Source of the DNA: Amycolatopsis vastitatis
Lineage (GTDB): Bacteria; Actinomycetota; Actinomycetes; Mycobacteriales; Pseudonocardiaceae
Assembly: GCF_002234595.1 (NCBI RefSeq)
Contig: NZ_NMUL01000009.1
Coordinates: 248,001-312,000, forward strand
Direction of reading: 5' to 3'
DNA length: 64,000 nt
Below, piece after piece: positions 40,973 to 49,238 of this stretch. The notes beneath the pieces were generated by a model, which saw only the letters and a list, made by a program, of their open reading frames with translations, was not told where the DNA came from and ran no database searches. Numbering within the stretch: the first letter of the stretch is position 1; every line of letters starts with the position of its first letter. Both the position numbers and the translations under genes were made by a program.

Positions 40973-41602
40973 ATGGCGGGTTTTCCCTGGACGTGCGCGC
41001 AGTGCGGCGCGGTCAACGACCCGGGCACCGGGCGGTGCGGCACCTGCGCGAGCCTGGCGCCGGGCCGGGCCCGCGCGCGGGCGCTGTGGGTCCTGCTCAC
41101 CCTGATGCTGGTCGCCGGCGCCGCGGTGGGCGGGGTCCTGCTGTTCACCGGGCGCTCACGGCCTTCGCCGTCAGCGTCGGGGCCCTTCCCGGAGTACACG
41201 ACGCCCGCGCTGCCGACCACCAAGACCGTGGTCACGACCGCTTCCGCCACCCCGCCCGTCACGCCGTCCACGTCCACCTCGGCCACGCCGGACGGGAAGT
41301 CCTGCCCGGGCGACGCCGCGCGGTACCTGCCCGGCGGCGAGGGGACCGCGCTGCTCGTGGCGCAGACCGCGAAGACCCTCGTCACGATCTGCCGGATCCC
41401 CGACGGCCGGATCTTCTACGACGGCCAGGCCCGCGGGCAGGCGGCCTCCGGCGACACCCACATCATGCTGCCGGCCCAGGCCGAGGGCGACGGTTTCGTC
41501 GCGGTCAACGGCGACTACACCTACAAGGTCGGCGGCGGCAGGCTGGTCGTGTCGGCCGGATCCGGGGTGCTCTCGGACGAGGAGCTGACCACCGTCGGCT
41601 GA
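40973..41602 (+). CDS. Membrane protein with an N-terminal RanBP2-type zinc finger
   Basis: 209 aa, ATG at 40973 behind GAAGGAGG. Residues 5-27 read FPWTCAQCGAVNDP then GTGRCGTC: the W-x-C-x2-C...N...C-x2-C pattern of a RanBP2-type zinc finger. A membrane helix follows (about 38-59), then a Ser/Thr/Pro-rich linker and an extracytoplasmic domain with two cysteines (SCPGDAARYLPG, LVTICRIPDGRIFYDGQ). The architecture suggests an inward-facing zinc finger tethered to an outer domain. Its 3' end overlaps the convergent gene by 82 bases. Function unknown. Confidence 0.8.
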   Translation: MAGFPWTCAQCGAVNDPGTGRCGTCASLAPGRARARALWVLLTLMLVAGAAVGGVLLFTGRSRPSPSASGPFPEYTTPALPTTKTVVTTASATPPVTPSTSTSATPDGKSCPGDAARYLPGGEGTALLVAQTAKTLVTICRIPDGRIFYDGQARGQAASGDTHIMLPAQAEGDGFVAVNGDYTYKVGGGRLVVSAGSGVLSDEELTTVG

Positions 41603-42156
41603 GCACCGATCGCCTCGATCGCGGCCATTGGTTCCGCGTCGAAGCCCAGGTCGAGGCGCATCTTGGCCCGCAGCAGACGGTAGCCGCGCTGACCCGCGGT
41701 CCAGAGGGCACGGTCCTCCGTGCCGTCGTTGTCCGAGTCCAGCAACCGCGTGGCCAGCCGCAGCCGGGGCAGCGTCGCGTCGCCGATGAGCTTCCGCACG
41801 GCCTCCGGCGCGTGCAGTGTGACCGGTCCGAGGGCGTGCTGGGCCTCGCTCCGCACCTCACGCAACTCGGTGACCTGGTGCTCGTCGATGGGGTGGGCCG
41901 TTTCCCGGGATCTGAGCGCCCGGAACAGCACCGTGTCGAACGCCCCGAGGGCGCCGAGCAGCTCGGCGTAGGCGGCGGCGCGGGCTTCGTGGGTCCGGGC
42001 TTCCCGCTCGCGCTGCCACCGGCGCTCTTCGCGAGCGGCCTCTTCGGCCATCCGCCGGGCCTCCCGCCGTCCGGAAAGGACCTGGGTCAGGATCACCCCG
42101 GCGAGGCCGAGCAGGGCGACGACGATCGGAATCCACACCGGGACCTGGGAACCCAC
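41521..42156 (-). CDS. Membrane-anchored coiled-coil protein of unknown function
   Basis: 211 aa, start at 42156. Short N-terminal membrane helix (VPVWIPIVVALLGLAGVILT), a charged coiled coil (GRREARRMAEEAAREERRWQ), then a helical domain RAAAYAELLGALGAFDTVLF, ALGPVTLHAPEAVRKLIGD and an unstructured Ser/Pro tail. The last 82 bases overlap the convergent zinc-finger gene; the tail is low complexity. Not in a named family. Confidence 0.7.
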   Translation of the reverse strand: MGSQVPVWIPIVVALLGLAGVILTQVLSGRREARRMAEEAAREERRWQREREARTHEARAAAYAELLGALGAFDTVLFRALRSRETAHPIDEHQVTELREVRSEAQHALGPVTLHAPEAVRKLIGDATLPRLRLATRLLDSDNDGTEDRALWTAGQRGYRLLRAKMRLDLGFDAEPMAAIEAIGAQPTVVSSSSESTPDPADTTSLPPPTL

Positions 42157-42222
42157 GTGCGCACCCTACCCAGGATGTGGGAGTGGCGGCGGCCACTCGA
42201 CCGGTGTCGGCATGCTGGAGCC

Positions 42223-42912
42223 GTGGCTTCTCCGCTGGACAACCCGACCTGGGCCTCGCTGACCGGCCCGCACGCGCACTTCGCGGAACGGCAGGGGCGC
42301 GTGCTGCGCTACCCGGAGGACGTCGCGCCGTTCCTGGCCCTGCCCGACGATCCGGGTGAGCAGGACTGGCTCGACGTCGCCGCTCTCGCCGGGCCGGGCG
42401 CGACCGTCGTGATCGCCGCCGTCACCGCGCGGCCGCCGTCCGGCTGGGAGGTGCTCGACGAGATCTCCGGCGTGCAGCTGGTGGACGACGGCGTCGCGGC
42501 CGCACCCGACCCGGAAGCGGTGCGGCTCGGGCCCGCGGACGTGCCGGAGATGCTGGACCTCGTCGAACGGACGCAGCCGGGCCCGTTCCGGAAGCGGACC
42601 GTCGAGCTCGGCACCTACCTCGGCATCCGCCGCGGCGGCGCGCTCGTCGCGATGGCAGGCGAACGGCTGCACCCGCCGGGCTACACGGAGATCAGCGCGG
42701 TCTGCACGGACCCGGCCCACCGCGGGCAGGGGCTCGCGACGCGGCTCGTCCTCGCGGTGGCGGCGGGCATCCGCGAGCGCGGCGAGACGCCGATGATGCA
42801 CGCGGCGGCGGCGAACACCTCCGCGATCCGCCTGTATCTCTCGTTGGGGTTCGCCCTGCGGCAGCGGCCGGACTTCGTGGCGGTGCGCGTGCCGCACGCG
42901 GTCGCGGTCTAG
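42223..42912 (+). CDS. GNAT-family N-acetyltransferase
   Basis: 229 aa, GTG at 42223. The C-terminal GNAT fold has AVCTDPAHRGQGLATRLVLA, the acetyl-CoA binding R/Q-x-x-G-x-G/A motif, then NTSAIRLYLSLGFALRQRP. The N-terminal half (HFAERQGRVLRYPEDVAPFL) is of the FR47-like two-domain type. Acceptor unknown. The stop overlaps that of the convergent membrane protein through CTAG. Confidence 0.9.
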   Translation: MASPLDNPTWASLTGPHAHFAERQGRVLRYPEDVAPFLALPDDPGEQDWLDVAALAGPGATVVIAAVTARPPSGWEVLDEISGVQLVDDGVAAAPDPEAVRLGPADVPEMLDLVERTQPGPFRKRTVELGTYLGIRRGGALVAMAGERLHPPGYTEISAVCTDPAHRGQGLATRLVLAVAAGIRERGETPMMHAAAANTSAIRLYLSLGFALRQRPDFVAVRVPHAVAV

Positions 42913-43334
42913 GCACCGGTCGACGACCCGGGCCGGACGATCATCAGCACCGTCACCACCGCCCACAGCAGGTTGAACACGCCGGTCAGCATGGCCAGCC
43001 GGCCAAGAGTGTCCGAAGTGGACTCTTCGGCCAGCAGCCGCTTCTGGCGCGGCAGGACCAGCAGCGCGAGCACCGCGGCCGCGACCGCCGTCAGGCCGAT
43101 CGACACGAGCAGCCACGGGTCGCCCATGACGTGCATCGTGCCCGCCACGCCGAAGCCGAACACCGGAACCGCGATGGCCGCGTAGGCGTACACACGGCAG
43201 ATCCGGTGGAGCAGGGTCGCCGACTTGACGTCGCCCCGGCGGACCGCGGCGGGGAACATGCTGGCCGCGACCGCGACCGGGCCCACGGCGAGGATCGCCG
43301 CCAGGACGTGGACCGAAAGGAGGATTTTCGACAC
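42909..43334 (-). CDS. Four-helix integral membrane protein, DUF2269-like
   Basis: 141 aa. Four membrane helices: ILLSVHVLAAILAVGPVAVA, VYAYAAIAVPVFGFGVAGTM, WLLVSIGLTAVAAAVLALLV and GVFNLLWAVVTVLMIVR, with HVLAAILAVGP and a His in the second helix. This is the pattern of small DUF2269-type proteins. Function unknown. Single gene. Confidence 0.75.
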   Translation of the reverse strand: MSKILLSVHVLAAILAVGPVAVAASMFPAAVRRGDVKSATLLHRICRVYAYAAIAVPVFGFGVAGTMHVMGDPWLLVSIGLTAVAAAVLALLVLPRQKRLLAEESTSDTLGRLAMLTGVFNLLWAVVTVLMIVRPGSSTGA

Positions 43335-43422
43335 CCGCCGAAGCTATCGATCTTCCCGGGCGCCGGGGAGTGGCCGGAACGCCAGGAACCGCCGGAATCC
43401 GGCCAGTCGACCGTGCGCGCGG

Positions 43423-44301
43423 TCAGGCCTGAGTGAGCGCGTAGAGCAGGGGGCGAAGCTCGCTGACGCCGGGGTGATCTTCGCGCCAGATGAGGCGCAG
43501 CCGCAGGGGTGGTGCCTGGACATCGACGGCTTCCAGGCGGCCGGAATCCAGATCGGCCCGCACGGCGAACTCGGGCAGCAGGGCGACCCCGCGACCGGTG
43601 GCGACCCATTCGCGGACCTGCGCCAGGCCGCCGACGGCGGTGAGGCCGACATCGGGACCGAGCCATCGCCGGGTGGCCATCCAGAAGGAACACCGCGGTT
43701 CCCGGCCGACCAGGCCTCCGCTGCGCTGGATCTCCGCCATGGTCACCGGGCGCCCGAGAAGGGGATGATCCGGCGGGGCGACGACCGTCATGGCGACTTC
43801 GCGCGCGTCCAGGTGCTCCAGGTCCGAAGCCGGGTCGGAGAAGCCGAGGCCGCCGATGTGCTCACCGGCGTCGAGGAGCACGGCCACGTCGATTTCGCCG
43901 TGGCCGAGCGCGGCAAGGAGCCGATCGCGGTCGGGGTCGGGGCGTAGCTGGACCTGGAGTTCCGGACGCGCTTGCCGGAGCTCGTCCAGGACGGACGGCA
44001 GCAGCTCGCCGGCGATCGATGCCTGCGCTCCGACAACGAGGCCTGGCCCGGCCCGGAGCTGTCCGGCGGCATCGTCGAGCGCTTCCAGCGCCGCGGCCGC
44101 GGTGAGGAGATAGGCGCGGCCGGCCGCGGTCGGGTGCATGCCGGCGCGGTCGCGGAGGAACAACGGTGCCCCGAGTTCGGCCTCGAGGCGGCGTACTCGA
44201 TCGGAGATCGAGGACGCCGCGAGGCCTTGGGCCGCCGCCGTCTTGTTGACCGTCCGATGCCGCAGCAACGCGATGGCGGTTCTGAGCTGGTCCAGGTCCA
44301 C
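43423..44301 (-). CDS. LysR-family regulator of the adjacent MFS gene
   Basis: 292 aa, GTG at 44301. N-terminal winged helix: LDQLRTAIALLRHRTVNKTA, AAQGLAASSISDRVRRLEAE, LGAPLFLRDRAGMHPTAAGR. The effector-binding domain follows (LVVGAQASIAGELLPSVLDE, VATGRGVALLPEF). The divergent MFS exporter 120 bases away, with a palindrome between, is its likely target. The ligand is unknown. Confidence 0.92.
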   Translation of the reverse strand: MDLDQLRTAIALLRHRTVNKTAAAQGLAASSISDRVRRLEAELGAPLFLRDRAGMHPTAAGRAYLLTAAAALEALDDAAGQLRAGPGLVVGAQASIAGELLPSVLDELRQARPELQVQLRPDPDRDRLLAALGHGEIDVAVLLDAGEHIGGLGFSDPASDLEHLDAREVAMTVVAPPDHPLLGRPVTMAEIQRSGGLVGREPRCSFWMATRRWLGPDVGLTAVGGLAQVREWVATGRGVALLPEFAVRADLDSGRLEAVDVQAPPLRLRLIWREDHPGVSELRPLLYALTQA

Positions 44302-44321
44302 GCACCCACCCTAAGCAGGTG

Positions 44322-44336
44322 TTCGGATATTCCGAA
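44322..44336. promoter_or_regulatory. LysR binding site
   Basis: TTCGGA-TAT-TCCGAA, perfect 6+6 inverted repeat that also satisfies the T-N11-A rule of LysR sites, between the regulator and the MFS gene. Confidence 0.7.
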
Positions 44337-44421
44337 TACCGGTGCGGCCGCACCGGTCGAACCGGGCCCGGTGAAGACGCACCATTGCGGACCGTCCGTC
44401 CTCACTGGATCAAGGAGTTTC

Positions 44422-45816
44422 ATGTCCGCGACAGCGCCTCCCGATGCACAACGGAACCGAATCCAGCCGGCGACCCGGCTGGTGGGGATCTCGCTGGCCT
44501 ATTTCATGGTGCTGCTGGACACGACCGTCCTGGCCGTGGCCGAACCCAGCATCATGACCTCCCTCCACACGGGCGTCGTCGGCGTCGGCTGGACCACCAC
44601 CGTCTACACGATGGCGCTGGCCTCCGCCCTGGTGTTCGCGGGCAGCCTCGCCGACCGCCTGGGTGCCTACCGGGTCTTCCTCGCCGGGGTGATCGGTTTC
44701 GGCGCGGCCTCACTGGCGTGCGCGTTCGCGCCCACCATCGCGCTCCTGCTCGTCTTCCGAGCCGTGCTCGGCCTCTTCGCCGCCGCGATCATCCCGAGTT
44801 CGCTGGCCTTGATCGCCGGTCTGTATCCGGAGCCCGGAGCCCGCGGACGTGCCATCAGTGCCTGGGCGGCCATCAGCGGGGTGGCCATGGCCGCGGGCCC
44901 GGTCCTCGGCGGATGGCTCATCGCCGTCGACGGCTGGCGTGCCGTCTTCGTCATCAACCTCCCGATCGCGCTGGTGGTTCTTCTCCTGTGCCGGACCCCG
45001 ATCGCGATCACGCGGCGAGCCCGCACGCTCTCGTGGCTTCCCCATCTCGGGCTCGCGGCGACGCTGGCCGTCGCCACCTTCGCCGTCACCCAGGCAGGCC
45101 AGCAACGCTGGGCACCGGCTGTTCTGGGTGGACTCGTCGCCCTCGGGCTCGGGTACGGCACCACGCTGATCGACCGGGCGTCGCCCGCGCCGATCGTCCC
45201 GGCGGCGTTGCGGCGTAACGGGGCCGTGTGGCGGGCGTTCGGGTGGGGCGCGGTGGTCAACTACGCGCTGACCACCGTGATCTTCTCGATCCCGCTCGTG
45301 CTTCACACGACCGCGGCCGGAGCGGGCGCGTCGCTGCTGCCGATGACACTGGTGGTCGCGCTGAATCCGCTGATCACCGGCCGGCTCGTCGGGGCCTACG
45401 GGCCGTTGCGGCCCATCCGGATGGGCTTCGTCGCGTTCCCGGCCGGGCTGGCCCTCATCGCCGTCGCGACGACGGTTCACGGCCAGCCGTTCGTGCTGGG
45501 CCTCGGGCTGCTGCTGTGTGGCCTCGGAGTCTCCTGGACCCTGCCCGCGCTGGTCGGGTTCGCGGTCAGCCAAGCCGACCCGGCCGCGGCCGGGTCGGTC
45601 GGCGGCCTCCTCAACGCCACCCGTCAGGTCGGCGCCACGATCGCGGCCGCGGTGTCCAGCGTGACCGTGAGCCACCACGCCGGCGACTCAGGAGCTGCTC
45701 CATTCCTGATCGCGGCGATCGTCTGCACGCTCGGGCTCGTCACTGCCGTGGTGCCGATGTCGATTCCGGCGTCCCCGGTTCGACGTAAGGGTGAGAGCGA
45801 AAGGGGACCACGATGA
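44422..45816 (+). CDS. MFS transporter, DHA2-like drug exporter
   Basis: 464 aa, ATG at 44422 behind AAGGAG. Many membrane helices; the drug:H+ antiporter motif A-like GSLADRLGAYRVFLAG, motif C-like AMAAGPVLGGWLIA and the first helix FMVLLDTTVLAVAEPSIM are typical of the EmrB/QacA (DHA2) group. Expected to export antibiotics or dyes. Controlled by the divergent LysR regulator. Its stop overlaps the next gene by ATGA. Confidence 0.93.
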   Translation: MSATAPPDAQRNRIQPATRLVGISLAYFMVLLDTTVLAVAEPSIMTSLHTGVVGVGWTTTVYTMALASALVFAGSLADRLGAYRVFLAGVIGFGAASLACAFAPTIALLLVFRAVLGLFAAAIIPSSLALIAGLYPEPGARGRAISAWAAISGVAMAAGPVLGGWLIAVDGWRAVFVINLPIALVVLLLCRTPIAITRRARTLSWLPHLGLAATLAVATFAVTQAGQQRWAPAVLGGLVALGLGYGTTLIDRASPAPIVPAALRRNGAVWRAFGWGAVVNYALTTVIFSIPLVLHTTAAGAGASLLPMTLVVALNPLITGRLVGAYGPLRPIRMGFVAFPAGLALIAVATTVHGQPFVLGLGLLLCGLGVSWTLPALVGFAVSQADPAAAGSVGGLLNATRQVGATIAAAVSSVTVSHHAGDSGAAPFLIAAIVCTLGLVTAVVPMSIPASPVRRKGESERGPR

Positions 45817-46169
45817 CCGCCACGACCAGCACGCCGAACCGGGTCCGGAGCCTGCCGGTCCTGCTCGCCACCGAGGACGACGCCGAAGACATGGGCCTGC
45901 TCGCGCCCGACGACCGCCTGACCTGCCACGTGCACGGCCGGTGGATCCACCAGTGCGTGGCCTCGCCTGCCCACGTCAGCCCGGTGACCCGGCACCGCTG
46001 GTGCCGCGGCTGCCGGAGCGAGCTGGCCGTCGCGGTCGACGAGCTGTCCCTGGCCGTGTCGATGACCTGCCCGCGCTGCGGGCGCGGCGGCAGCGCGGCG
46101 ACCACCCGGCTCACCGCGGCGTGCCGGGCGAGCCTGGCCGCCGAGCGCGCCGCCCGCCGTGCCGCCTGA
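45813..46169 (+). CDS. Cys/His-rich small protein coupled to the MFS gene
   Basis: 118 aa, ATG overlapping the MFS stop. It has three clusters of possible metal ligands: CHVHGRWIHQC, HRWCRGCRSE and TCPRCGRGGS, so a double zinc-ribbon-like protein is likely. No membrane helix or signal. The coupling to a drug exporter suggests a role with it, but no family is recognised. Followed by a repeat pair. Confidence 0.7.
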   Translation: MTATTSTPNRVRSLPVLLATEDDAEDMGLLAPDDRLTCHVHGRWIHQCVASPAHVSPVTRHRWCRGCRSELAVAVDELSLAVSMTCPRCGRGGSAATTRLTAACRASLAAERAARRAA

Positions 46170-46196
46170 GCCGGGCCCAGCGTGGGACCGCGGTGT

Positions 46197-46259
46197 CTTG
46201 AACGACTCGTTCAAGACGTCCGACGACAGGAACGAGTCGTTCAAGACGTTCGACGAATC
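46197..46259. repeat. Two 30-bp direct repeats containing a 19-bp palindrome
   Basis: CTTGAACGA-C-TCGTTCAAG (46197-46215) is a perfect palindrome. The block from 46200-46229 is repeated at 46230-46259 with few changes. It lies between the stops of convergent genes, so may act as a two-way terminator. Translations like VLNESFKT match an Amycolatopsis repeat I recall. Confidence 0.85.
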
Positions 46260-46265
46260 CCGGAC

Positions 46266-47537
46266 CTAGCCCGGCACCCACATCGTGACGCGGGTGCCGC
46301 GGCCCGGCTGCGAGTCCACGGTGCCGCGCCCGCCGACCTCGGCCAGCCGCGCCACGATCGACTGGCTGATGCCGAAGCCCGGCGGCCGGTCGCGGACGTC
46401 GAAACCCTGGCCCTGGTCCCGGGCCACGACCGCGATCCCGCCGTCGCGCTCCTCCACGCGCAGGACGACCTGGTTCGTCCCGGAGTGTTTCACGGCGTTG
46501 CGCAACGCTTCCCGGACCGCCTCGACCAGCGCGGTACGCCGGTCCTGCGACACCTTGCGGTCGTCGGCGAAGTCGGCGGCGACGAGCTGCGTGCGCAGGC
46601 CGTCGCGCGCCATTTCGGTGGCGACGTCGGCGAGTTCGACGGCGAACCCGCGCGTCGACCCGTTGGGCACCGGCTCGGTGATCCGCTGGCGCAGCTCGGC
46701 CGCCTGCGCCCTGGCGACCGAGCGCAGTTCCGACAGCCGGGCGGCGGCCTGGGCGTCGTCGCCGGGTGCCGCGATGGCCAGCGCTTCGAGTGTCTGCAGC
46801 ACGCTGTCGTGCATGATGCGCCGGGTCCGGCGGCGTTCGGCCTCGCGTCCGCGCCGGAGCCCGATGTCCACCGCGAACCGCGTGCCGACACCGAGCAGGA
46901 TGAGGATCGCCACGGCGATCACGATCGCCACGGCCAGCGCGACCAGGCAGCCGATCGACCGCGTCAGCGCGAGCTGGTGGCTCAGCGGGAGACCGCCGGC
47001 CAGCGTCAGCGCCGCGCGGAGCGGGACGGCCGCCGCGAACAGCCACAGCGCCGCGGGCAGGCCGCACGTGCCCGCCCACATGGCGACCCCGCTGACCAGC
47101 CAGGTCCAGGACACGTCGACGGCGAAGGGCTGCACGGACGCCGGCGCCGTCGCCGCCACGGCGAAGTTGAGCACCACACCGACCGCCAAGTCCAGGGCGA
47201 GGGCCCGGCCGGTGACGCGGGCCCGCAACCCGCCGGCGCGCAGCACCCAGACCGTCGCGGCGGTGTTGGCCACGACGGCGAACAGGGTCGCCCCCAGCAC
47301 CGGGCCGAGACCGAGGCCGCCGTTCGCCGCGGTGAAGCCGATGAAGACCTTCACGAACGCCGCGATCCGGTACGCCAGCGGCACGACGACCCAGTAGCGC
47401 GAAGCGCGGGCGAGCGTCGCGTCCCCGACGGCGGCGAGGTTGCCGTCGTCGGCTTCGGCGGGTTCCGCGGGTGTGCCGCTGCGCAGCAGCGTGCGGACTA
47501 AGGCGCGTGGCGGAGCGGGAGAGCCCGCCTCGGGCAT
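46266..47537 (-). CDS. NarL-type orphan sensor histidine kinase
   Basis: 423 aa, ATG at 47537. Five or six membrane helices in the first half (residues about 40-235), then a short dimerisation segment RRIMHDSVLQTLEAL with the phosphoacceptor His, and an HATPase domain with EALRNAVKHSG (N box), ARDQGQGFDV and PPGFGISQSIVARL. This is the HisKA_3 type that pairs with NarL-like regulators, but no response regulator gene lies on either side. Signal unknown. Confidence 0.88.
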   Translation of the reverse strand: MPEAGSPAPPRALVRTLLRSGTPAEPAEADDGNLAAVGDATLARASRYWVVVPLAYRIAAFVKVFIGFTAANGGLGLGPVLGATLFAVVANTAATVWVLRAGGLRARVTGRALALDLAVGVVLNFAVAATAPASVQPFAVDVSWTWLVSGVAMWAGTCGLPAALWLFAAAVPLRAALTLAGGLPLSHQLALTRSIGCLVALAVAIVIAVAILILLGVGTRFAVDIGLRRGREAERRRTRRIMHDSVLQTLEALAIAAPGDDAQAAARLSELRSVARAQAAELRQRITEPVPNGSTRGFAVELADVATEMARDGLRTQLVAADFADDRKVSQDRRTALVEAVREALRNAVKHSGTNQVVLRVEERDGGIAVVARDQGQGFDVRDRPPGFGISQSIVARLAEVGGRGTVDSQPGRGTRVTMWVPG

Positions 47538-47642
47538 CGGTGGTCCCCATTCATCGGACGTCCGGGCGCACCGAGCGTGGCAGCGCGGCGGGGCGCTCGT
47601 CAACCGTCCCGGCCAGGAGCCAGCCCGGTGGAGCAAAGGGGA

Positions 47643-49073
47643 TCAGTAGGCGTGGAACATCGTGTCTTCGCCCTTGTACTCCGCCCAGCCCGGCGAGCCC
47701 GTGGCGGCGAAGCGGTACCAGGCGCCGTTGAGGTCTCCGGCCAGCTCGGCCGGCGGGTTTTCGCCGAGCAGGCCGCGTGGTCCGGACAACGCGTCCAGCG
47801 CGTCGAACACGAACGGCAGTTCCAGCCCGTGGCACGCGCCCAGCCTGCCTTCCAGCAGCGGCGAGCCCCACTCGAACTCGTAGCGGAACGTCCGGCCGGT
47901 GTGGTGCTCGGCGAGGTCGCGCACGCCGTCGCGGAAGACCAGGTCGGTCAGCGCTTCGACGAGAACCTCGCCCGCCGAGCGGCCGGCGCCGAGGCCGTAG
48001 GCGTACAGCACGCCGGCCGGGTCCGGGTGCGACACCGCCAGCGACGCCACGGCCTGGTCGTCGGTGACGGCTTCGAGCGCGCCGGTCGGCACGAGGTAGA
48101 GCCGCATCTCCTCGCTGCAGCTGCCGGCGATCAGGTCGACGTCACCGCCCGCGCCCGCCCGGATCGCCTTGCCCGGGTGCTGCGGCAGGACGTCGTCGCC
48201 GACCATCGGCAGGAACGGGCTCAGCCCGTACCCGCGGTCGTAGCCCAGCGCGTCGCGCAGGTCGGGCGCGCCACCCGGGCGCAGGACGGCGTCCTGCGCG
48301 TCGAGCAGCTGCTCGGTCGACACCTTCCGGAACGCCTCGGCGGTCGGCTCGACCTTCAGCTCGTCGGCGACCACCTTGGCCAGCCGCCGTGCCTGGACGC
48401 CGTCGCGCACCATGTCCGGATGTCCACTTTGGACGATCGCGCGGTGGAAGAGCCCCGGTGACAGCGGCGAACCGAGCAGGCAGGCGACGCTCACGGCCCC
48501 GGACGCTGCCCCGAAGAGGGTCACGTTCGCCGGGTCGCCGCCGAACCCGGCGATGTTGTCCCGGACCCAGCGCAGCGCGGCGAGCTGGTCGCGCAGCCCG
48601 ACGTTGGTGGTGCCGCCGTCGAGGGGCAGGAAGCCGTCGACGCCGAGCCGGTACTGCACGGTCACCAGCACCGCGCCCGCGCGGGCGAACGCCGTGCCGT
48701 CGTAGGCCGCCGCCGATCCGGTGCCGCCGAGGAACGCGCCGCCGTGCACGAAGACCAGCACCGGCAGCGAAGCGGCGCCCGGCTGCGGGGTCCAGACGTC
48801 CACGGTCAGGTATTCCGGCCCCGGCCGCCAGCCGGTCCCGGCGAGCGGGGTCAGGTCGAGCCCGGGCACGTCGTGACGGCGTTGCGGTGCGGTCGGCCCG
48901 GGTCTCCGCGTATCGCGGACCCCCTCCCACGGCGGGGCGGGGACGGGTTCGGCGAAGCGGAGCTCACCTTCGGGCGCCGCGGCGTACGGGATGCCGCGGA
49001 AGCGCACCACGCCGGCGGGGGTGACCTGACCGCGCACCGCGCCGGAGGTGGTGGGGACGACGGGGTCGGTCAT
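47643..49073 (-). CDS. Type-B carboxylesterase homolog with a shifted nucleophile motif
   Basis: 476 aa, ATG at 49073. Family features: FRGIPYAAAPEGELRF, the oxyanion loop VFVHGGAFLGGTGS, VQYRLGVDGFLP, DQLAALRWVRDNIAGFGGDP, and the catalytic His region GACHGLELPFVFDAL. The nucleophile elbow, normally GESAG, reads GAASG: the central serine is alanine and a serine follows it. The change is clear in the codons (GGG GCA GCG TCC GGG). So the usual GxSxG is missing; the protein may be inactive as an esterase or use the displaced serine. Cytosolic, no signal. Confidence 0.88.
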   Translation of the reverse strand: MTDPVVPTTSGAVRGQVTPAGVVRFRGIPYAAAPEGELRFAEPVPAPPWEGVRDTRRPGPTAPQRRHDVPGLDLTPLAGTGWRPGPEYLTVDVWTPQPGAASLPVLVFVHGGAFLGGTGSAAAYDGTAFARAGAVLVTVQYRLGVDGFLPLDGGTTNVGLRDQLAALRWVRDNIAGFGGDPANVTLFGAASGAVSVACLLGSPLSPGLFHRAIVQSGHPDMVRDGVQARRLAKVVADELKVEPTAEAFRKVSTEQLLDAQDAVLRPGGAPDLRDALGYDRGYGLSPFLPMVGDDVLPQHPGKAIRAGAGGDVDLIAGSCSEEMRLYLVPTGALEAVTDDQAVASLAVSHPDPAGVLYAYGLGAGRSAGEVLVEALTDLVFRDGVRDLAEHHTGRTFRYEFEWGSPLLEGRLGACHGLELPFVFDALDALSGPRGLLGENPPAELAGDLNGAWYRFAATGSPGWAEYKGEDTMFHAY

Positions 49074-49182
49074 GCGGGTGGCCCTTTCGTGGAAGACCTG
49101 GGGGAGTGCCCGCCAGCCTAGGACCGCGAGGGTCCGCCGTCATGACCCGATCGCCCTCACGTTGTCGCGGATGGGTAACGGC

Positions 49183-49228
49183 CGTGAGCGGGGAACGACC
49201 TGTCCGGCCACCCTGTTCCCCGCTCACG
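49183..49228 (-). terminator. Terminator of the molybdenum hydroxylase operon
   Basis: CGTGAGCGGGGAAC (49183-49196), 18-base loop, GTTCCCCGCTCACG (49215-49228): a perfect 14-bp stem starting 10 bases after the stop of the large subunit. Confidence 0.85.
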
Positions 49229-49238
49229 ACCTCGCCGC

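Noticed and set aside
46197..46259. Attachment site of an integrated element
   Set aside because: No tRNA, integrase or second distant copy was seen; the copies are adjacent.
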